Part shown: piece after piece, positions 6,654 through 9,683 of the stretch
Numbering within the stretch: position 1 is the first letter of the stretch
How the letters are laid out: each line of letters opens with the position of its first letter
Assembly (NCBI GenBank): GCA_036495195.1
Contig: DASXNH010000144.1
Coordinates: 1 to 9,683 of the forward strand
Direction of reading: 5' to 3'
Length of the DNA: 9,683 bases
Origin: Palsa-872 sp036495195
GTDB taxonomy: Bacteria > Chloroflexota > Dormibacteria > Dormibacterales > Dormibacteraceae
Notes under the pieces: model-generated
What the model was told of the DNA's origin: nothing
Databases searched by the model: none
The model's input: only the letters and a program-made list of their open reading frames with translations
Translations under genes and position numbers: made by a program

Positions 6654-6994
6654 GACATTATTAACGGCTTCTGGGCGGAAAAGTGTCAGAGCCCACGCTT
6701 GCGCGGTTCATGCCCACCGAGGTGACGGGTTCCTATGAGGAGCGCGCGCCTGACGAAGCGCTTGGGAAAGGCAACGGTTGACGTGCCTGGTCAGCCTGTG
6801 CTGTTGTCCTGTTCGATGACGCGCGTGCGACATGCGAGCACGTGGCCGCCGGAGCGAAGTCAGTTTCCACCGGCCTTGGCCACCTCACGGCCGGCGGCAC
6901 GCTCTCAAGCCTTCACGATCCATCGCTGCGCGAGCTGCCACCGTCGATTCGGGCCGTAAGCCCAGTCGGCGAGGCTCTCGCGCGATCCTCTTTG
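6654..6994. other. 341-bp divergent intergenic region, no confident gene
   Basis: This lies between the start of the AhpD-like gene (minus) and the DUF1003-like gene (plus), so it should hold both promoters. CTGACA (6689-6684) and the AT-rich AATAAT (6662-6657) on the minus strand are promoter-like but spaced about 21 nt, longer than ideal. The plus strand has a 23-aa ORF from ATG 6710 ending in TGA 6779-6781, whose frame then continues open into the DUF1003-like gene; I see no family resemblance. No tRNA, repeat array or strong terminator was found. Confidence 0.4.
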
Positions 6995-7411
6995 ATGGAT
7001 GCTGTGCGCATGAAACACAAGCTGGTCCTCAACAACGACGTCCATCCCCACACCGGCTTCAACAAGTGGCTCGCGCTGCTGATCACCAACGGCGTTGGCA
7101 ACATGTGGTTCTTCTACTTCCTGGTCATGTTCATCGGAGGCTGGATCGTGCTGTCGAAGCTGGGTCCGCTGGGCTTTGACCCCTACCCCTTCGCGCTCAT
7201 GCTGCTGATCGTCGGAGGCATTTTCCAGGCTCTCGCCATGGTCGCGATCATGGTCGGTCAGAACGTCCAGGCCGCCGCCAGCGACGCCCGCGCGGAAACC
7301 GACCACGAGACGCTCGAGGCGATCCACACGCTCGCCGCCCAGTCGATCCAGATCCTCGAGGGCCAGAACAAGATCCTCGCCCTCCTCCAGGCCCAGGTAA
7401 AGACCGGCTAG
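6995..7411 (+). CDS. DUF1003-like small membrane protein
   Basis: A protein of about 138 residues with two membrane helices, WLALLITNGV through WIVLSK and FALMLLIVGG through AIMVGQ. They are joined by the GFDPYPF motif characteristic of DUF1003 proteins, and GQNVQAAASDARAETDHE matches the conserved cytoplasmic segment that follows the second helix. The C-terminal tail (EAIHTLAAQSIQILEGQNKIL) is heptad-like and probably a short coiled coil. The start is uncertain: ATG 6995 or ATG 7010 (MKHKLVLNND) both precede the conserved part, and the frame extends further up without family character. No Shine-Dalgarno is clear. The function of DUF1003 proteins is unknown. Its TAG overlaps the arsM stop tail-to-tail by 4 bp. 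Confidence 0.75.
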   Translation: MDAVRMKHKLVLNNDVHPHTGFNKWLALLITNGVGNMWFFYFLVMFIGGWIVLSKLGPLGFDPYPFALMLLIVGGIFQALAMVAIMVGQNVQAAASDARAETDHETLEAIHTLAAQSIQILEGQNKILALLQAQVKTG

Positions 7412-8169
7412 GTAGGTTTCCTGGCCCTGATGTAGGCGCTCCCGACCTGGCCCTCCACCCCAGGGATCGACTGCGTGGCATGGACTTGAAATTCAGCGTC
7501 CCGGAATCCGGCGTCGACGAGAGCTTGTCGGTACTGATCGATGGGGATCGTGCCCGAGATGCAGCCCGCCCATGAGTCCAGGCTCTTCTTGACTGCAGGG
7601 TCGAGCGCGTCGAGCTCCACCATGTCGGCCACTGCGAACAGGCCGCCCGGTCGCAGCACTCGGAATGCCTCCTTGATAGCCGCGCCTTTGTCCTCCGCCA
7701 GGTTGATGACGCAGTTGGAGATCACGACATCGATTGATGCGTCGGGCAACGGAACGTTCTCGATGGTGCCTTTCAAGAAGGTGGCATTTGACACCCCGGA
7801 CTTCATGGCGTTGCTGTTGGCCAGCTCGAGCATTTCGTCGGTCATGTCGACGCCGTACGCGTGGCCGCCCGGAGCGACGCGCCGTGCGGACAGCAGGACA
7901 TCGAGGCCGGCGCCGGATCCCAGGTCCAAGACGACCTGTCCGGGCTCCAACTGCGCGAGCATCGTGGGGTTGCCGCAGCCAAGGCTCACTGCCTCGCTCA
8001 ATCCGATTTCCTTGAGCTCGTCCAGCGGATAAGAGCCACTACAGCCGCAGTCGGGTCCATCCGCCTGGCAACATCCCGCCCCCGCGATGGTCTGGCCGGC
8101 CGGGACCACTTTCAGCTGCTTCGCGACGCCCGCGTACCTCGACCGAACCGCCTCTCGAACTTCGCTCAT
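7408..8169 (-). CDS. arsM: Arsenite S-adenosylmethionine methyltransferase
   Basis: This 253-residue class I SAM-dependent methyltransferase methylates As(III) to mono-, di- and trimethylated arsenicals. The SAM-binding motif I is LDLGSGAGLD (81-90), with the acidic end of strand 2 in YGVDMT (105-110). Its cysteines match those that bind As(III) in ArsM: Cys33/34 and Cys41/43 in the N-terminal Cys-rich segment, Cys65 in GCGNPT, Cys153 in SNCVINL and Cys203 in WAGCISG. SNCVINL and GCGNP are hallmark ArsM motifs. The ATG at 8169 is preceded by AAGGAG (8184-8179) at a 9-nt spacing, so the start is firm. It diverges from arsR and shares the operator region, so it should be derepressed by arsenite. 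No arsenite efflux or arsenate reductase gene is visible, so here detoxification would rely on methylation unless others lie elsewhere. Confidence 0.95.
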   Translation of the reverse strand: MSEVREAVRSRYAGVAKQLKVVPAGQTIAGAGCCQADGPDCGCSGSYPLDELKEIGLSEAVSLGCGNPTMLAQLEPGQVVLDLGSGAGLDVLLSARRVAPGGHAYGVDMTDEMLELANSNAMKSGVSNATFLKGTIENVPLPDASIDVVISNCVINLAEDKGAAIKEAFRVLRPGGLFAVADMVELDALDPAVKKSLDSWAGCISGTIPIDQYRQALVDAGFRDAEFQVHATQSIPGVEGQVGSAYIRARKPT

Positions 8170-8193
8170 AGCATCCCGCTCCTTTGATCGATG

Positions 8194-8242
8194 AACGTCG
8201 ATGGGTTGAGCCTAGCACATCCATCTACAAACGTCGATGGGT
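8194..8242. promoter_or_regulatory. arsM/arsR divergent promoter with repeated candidate ArsR operators
   Basis: The 13-mer AACGTCGATGGGT occurs at 8194-8206 and again at 8230-8242. For arsM (minus strand) TCGACG (8237-8232) and TAGGCT (8214-8209) form a -35/-10 pair with a 17-nt spacer. The right repeat covers the -35 and the left repeat covers the expected transcription start. For arsR, TATCAT at 8248-8253 is a -10 candidate just right of the second repeat. The arrangement suits repression of both genes by ArsR. Within the left site CATCGA repeats with a 10-bp period on the minus strand. Confidence 0.55.
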
Positions 8243-8260
8243 CCTCGTATCATCTCGTTG

Positions 8261-8608
8261 GTGACGACACTGAGGGAGCTTCCTGTTCTCCGGCAGCGCG
8301 GCGTGTGCTGCGGCCTGCCGGACGTCGATGGCGCCTGGGCCTCGAGCGCAGCCGAGCTCATGAAGGCGCTTTCCGATCCGACTCGGCTCACGATGGCTGC
8401 CTCCCTCTGGAAGTCGACGGATCCGATCTGCATCTGCGATTTCACGGCGGGGCTTGGGTTGAGCCAGCCGACCATCTCGCACCACATGAACAAGCTCAAC
8501 CAGGTCGGCCTGGTCGAGTCCGAAAAGCGTGGCATCTGGACCTACTACCGGCTGCGCGCCAACCTGGCACCGTCAACGCGAAAGCTTCTGGCGCAGCTGA
8601 TCGACTGA
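8261..8608 (+). CDS. arsR: ArsR-family arsenic-responsive repressor
   Basis: This winged-helix ArsR/SmtB regulator is 115 residues from GTG 8261. ALSDPTRL (36-43) is the family's helix signature and LSQPTISHHMNKL (67-79) the DNA-recognition helix, followed by VGLVESEKRGIWTYYRL as the wing. Candidate As(III) ligands are Cys16-Cys17 near the N-terminus and Cys57/Cys59 (CICD). This spacing resembles Corynebacterium glutamicum ArsR (Cys15, Cys16, Cys55) rather than the E. coli type, and supports starting at 8261. An in-frame ATG at 8237 would lie inside the operator-like repeat and has no Shine-Dalgarno. With TATCAT at 8248-8253 the transcript could be leaderless. It is divergent from arsM and expected to repress arsM and itself until arsenite binds. 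Confidence 0.88.
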   Translation: MTTLRELPVLRQRGVCCGLPDVDGAWASSAAELMKALSDPTRLTMAASLWKSTDPICICDFTAGLGLSQPTISHHMNKLNQVGLVESEKRGIWTYYRLRANLAPSTRKLLAQLID

Positions 8609-8751
8609 CAATTGCAGCCTCCCAATTCCATGTGCGTGGACCGGGTACCGGCCACCGAGATGCTCGACCCAGGCGATGAACACTCCGCGACCGGTGACGG
8701 TCCGACTTTAGAACCGCCATTTTTGAGGCTAACGTGGAGCGGCCTGGTGCC

Positions 8752-9252
8752 TTAGCCAAAGGTGCGGGCGAGAATCACCTTTTTGAGCGCGCTCTCGAGG
8801 ACGGCGAGGTCCTGGTTGTCCAGTTTCGACATGAACAGCTCGGCGACCGCGCGTAGATGGACCGGGACGGTCTCCAAGACGCGCGCCGCACCGGCATCTG
8901 TCAACGTGACTACGACACCGCGTGCATCGGCGTCGGCAGTGGTCCGACTGACAAGTCCCTCGTCGACGAGCCGGTCGATGCGGCGCGTCAGGCCCGACCG
9001 TGAGGAGAACGCGCGGGCGGCGAGCTCGGTCATCCGCAGCCCGCCGCCGGCCCGCGCCAATTGCGAGATCACGTCGAAGTCGTTCAAGTCCAGGCCGGTT
9101 TTGGTCACGAGGTCGGTTTGGAGCTGGCGCATGAGCGTCGCGTGAGCCTCGAGTAGAGTTTCCCAGGCCGCGAGGCCCCGCCTGCCGGGAACTGCCTCGT
9201 CCATCAGCCGGTCCAGATCAGCCGCCAGGTCCTGCTTCGCCGGTACTTGCAT
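8752..9252 (-). CDS. MarR-family transcriptional regulator
   Basis: A 166-residue MarR-type winged-helix protein from ATG 9252. An N-terminal dimerisation helix (LAAWETLLEAHATLMRQL) precedes LRMTELAARAF and the recognition helix SSRSGLTRRIDRLVDEGLVSR (83-103), then the wing DARGVVVTLTDAG (109-121) and C-terminal dimer helices. The frame extends up to TTG 9291, but that start would put two palindromic operator-like sites inside the gene, so ATG 9252 is preferred. No Shine-Dalgarno is seen. TTACAA (9285-9280) and TTTATT (9262-9257) with a 17-nt spacer are a weak promoter that would give a near-leaderless mRNA. It is divergent from the flavin monooxygenase gene, which it probably controls together with itself. 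The ligand is unknown. It is convergent with arsR across 143 bp. Confidence 0.87.
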   Translation of the reverse strand: MQVPAKQDLAADLDRLMDEAVPGRRGLAAWETLLEAHATLMRQLQTDLVTKTGLDLNDFDVISQLARAGGGLRMTELAARAFSSRSGLTRRIDRLVDEGLVSRTTADADARGVVVTLTDAGAARVLETVPVHLRAVAELFMSKLDNQDLAVLESALKKVILARTFG

Positions 9253-9258
9253 GTGCAA
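9247..9258. promoter_or_regulatory. Candidate MarR operator, proximal site
   Basis: TTGCATGTGCAA has inverted 5-bp arms TTGCA/TGCAA around two bases, a typical MarR-type half-site layout. It covers the regulator's own start codon (9250-9252), consistent with autorepression. Its centre is 33 bp, about three helical turns, from the centre of the second site. Confidence 0.5.
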
Positions 9259-9279
9259 TAAATTGGCCGCCGGAGGTAT

Positions 9280-9291
9280 TTGTAATTGCAA
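9280..9291. promoter_or_regulatory. Candidate MarR operator, distal site
   Basis: TTGTAATTGCAA fits the same TTGYA-nn-TRCAA pattern as the proximal site, with one arm mismatch. The flanks extend the symmetry to ATTTG/CAAAT (9278-9293). It overlaps the weak -35 candidate for the MarR gene and lies upstream of the monooxygenase gene. Confidence 0.5.
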
Positions 9292-9347
9292 ATGGTATCA
9301 CCCGTAGTCGGAGAACGCCGCTTTTCGCAGCCGGCAGGAGTCTCGAG

Positions 9348-9683
9348 ATGAGAAGCGTCCAGGACATCGAGTTTGGGTTGGACTCGTTCGTTCCGATCAG
9401 CCTCGACGAGTCGGGTCGAGAGCTGAGCGGCGAAGTCGTCATTCGCAATACTGTCGAGGAGGCGGTGCTTGCCGATGCGGTCGGCATCGATTCCTTCAAT
9501 ATCGCCGAGCACTACCGCCGCGAGATGATGGACTCCGCCGCGAGCATCATCCTGGCCACGATCGCCGGCCGAACCAAACGCATTCGACTCGGCACTGCCG
9601 TCACCGTCCTGAGCACACAGGACCCCGTTCGGGTGTACACCGAGTTTGCCACCCTCGACGCCGTGTCGAACGGCCGGGCCCAG
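9348..9683 (+). CDS. Luciferase-like (LLM class) flavin-dependent monooxygenase, 3' end outside window
   Basis: The first 112 residues of an FMN-dependent bacterial-luciferase-like oxidoreductase, starting at ATG 9348. A good Shine-Dalgarno AGGAG (9336-9340) stands 7 nt before it. The N-terminal TIM-barrel pattern is clear: EFGLDSFVP strand, VEEAVLADAVGIDSFNIAEHY helix-strand with the conserved His55, then SAASIILATIAGRTKRIRLGTAVTVLSTQDPVRVYTEFATLDAVSNGR, the most conserved part of the family. These enzymes oxidise diverse substrates with FMNH2 or F420H2 and O2; neither cofactor nor substrate can be told here. It is divergent from the MarR gene and separated by two candidate operators, so it is likely induced by the compound the MarR protein senses. 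Confidence 0.88.
   Translation, partial: MRSVQDIEFGLDSFVPISLDESGRELSGEVVIRNTVEEAVLADAVGIDSFNIAEHYRREMMDSAASIILATIAGRTKRIRLGTAVTVLSTQDPVRVYTEFATLDAVSNGRAQ

Noticed and set aside
6781..6840. GTTCGATGAC, resembling a tRNA T-loop.
   Set aside because: The T-stem does not pair and no acceptor stem or anticodon arm can be drawn; no tRNA, including tRNA-Sec, is seen.
6710..6994. A second in-frame TGA (6779-6781) links a 23-aa ORF from ATG 6710 to the frame of the DUF1003-like gene, superficially like another selenoprotein.
   Set aside because: The peptide resembles no family, the TGA is not at a Cys-like motif, no convincing SECIS follows (only a 4-bp CAGC/GCTG stem), and the DUF1003-like domain is complete without it.
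8688..8735. CGGT/ACCG stem followed by CCATTTTT as an arsR terminator.
   Set aside because: Only 4 bp of pairing around an 11-nt loop; not convincing.
8630..8755. A 41-aa plus-strand ORF from ATG 8630 in the arsR-marR gap.
   Set aside because: No Shine-Dalgarno, no recognised motif, and it overlaps the 3' end of marR; likely chance.

Overview
High-GC bacterial DNA with dense, alternating-strand genes. The content (soil-type catabolic enzymes, a 592-residue RnfD-like membrane protein, a CgArsR-like ArsR, an ArsM methyltransferase, several starts without a Shine-Dalgarno) fits an actinobacterial or Chloroflexota/Dormibacterota-like soil lineage. That placement is inference: no rRNA or other phylogenetic marker is present.

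Layout. Bases 1-2258 (minus): a likely operon transcribed secreted phosphoesterase, then HMG-CoA lyase, then a nitrilase cut by the window edge, with 33-nt gaps. Bases 2309-2943 (plus): a 45-aa DUF1059-like protein with a CxC and HxxxxH motif, followed by an uncharacterised protein. Bases 2944-3191: a convergent gap holding what looks like the 3' remnant of a lost gene. Bases 3192-6052: a lipoprotein and a polytopic RnfD/NqrB-like protein diverge from a 65-bp intergenic region that carries a perfect 7-bp inverted repeat. Bases 6063-6653 (minus): an AhpD-like/carboxymuconolactone decarboxylase-family protein interrupted by one in-frame TGA. Bases 6995-7411: a DUF1003-like membrane protein. Bases 7408-8608: arsM (minus) and arsR (plus) diverge around repeated operator-like sites. 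Bases 8752-9683: a MarR regulator diverges from a luciferase-like flavin monooxygenase (cut by the window edge) around two near-palindromes.

The most notable item is the AhpD-like gene. Two open segments are in the same frame and joined by a TGA that falls exactly on the second cysteine of the AhpD signature E-x11-C-x2-C-x3-H, and a small stem-loop follows about 20 nt downstream. The most economical reading is a selenoprotein with a C-x-x-Sec redox centre. Automated annotation would probably split it into two truncated ORFs or call it a pseudogene.

Functionally, the right half combines a thiol/selenol peroxidase-like enzyme, arsenic detoxification by methylation under an As(III)-sensing repressor, and a MarR-controlled flavin monooxygenase. 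The left half looks like general catabolism (leucine/HMG-CoA, nitriles, organic phosphate).
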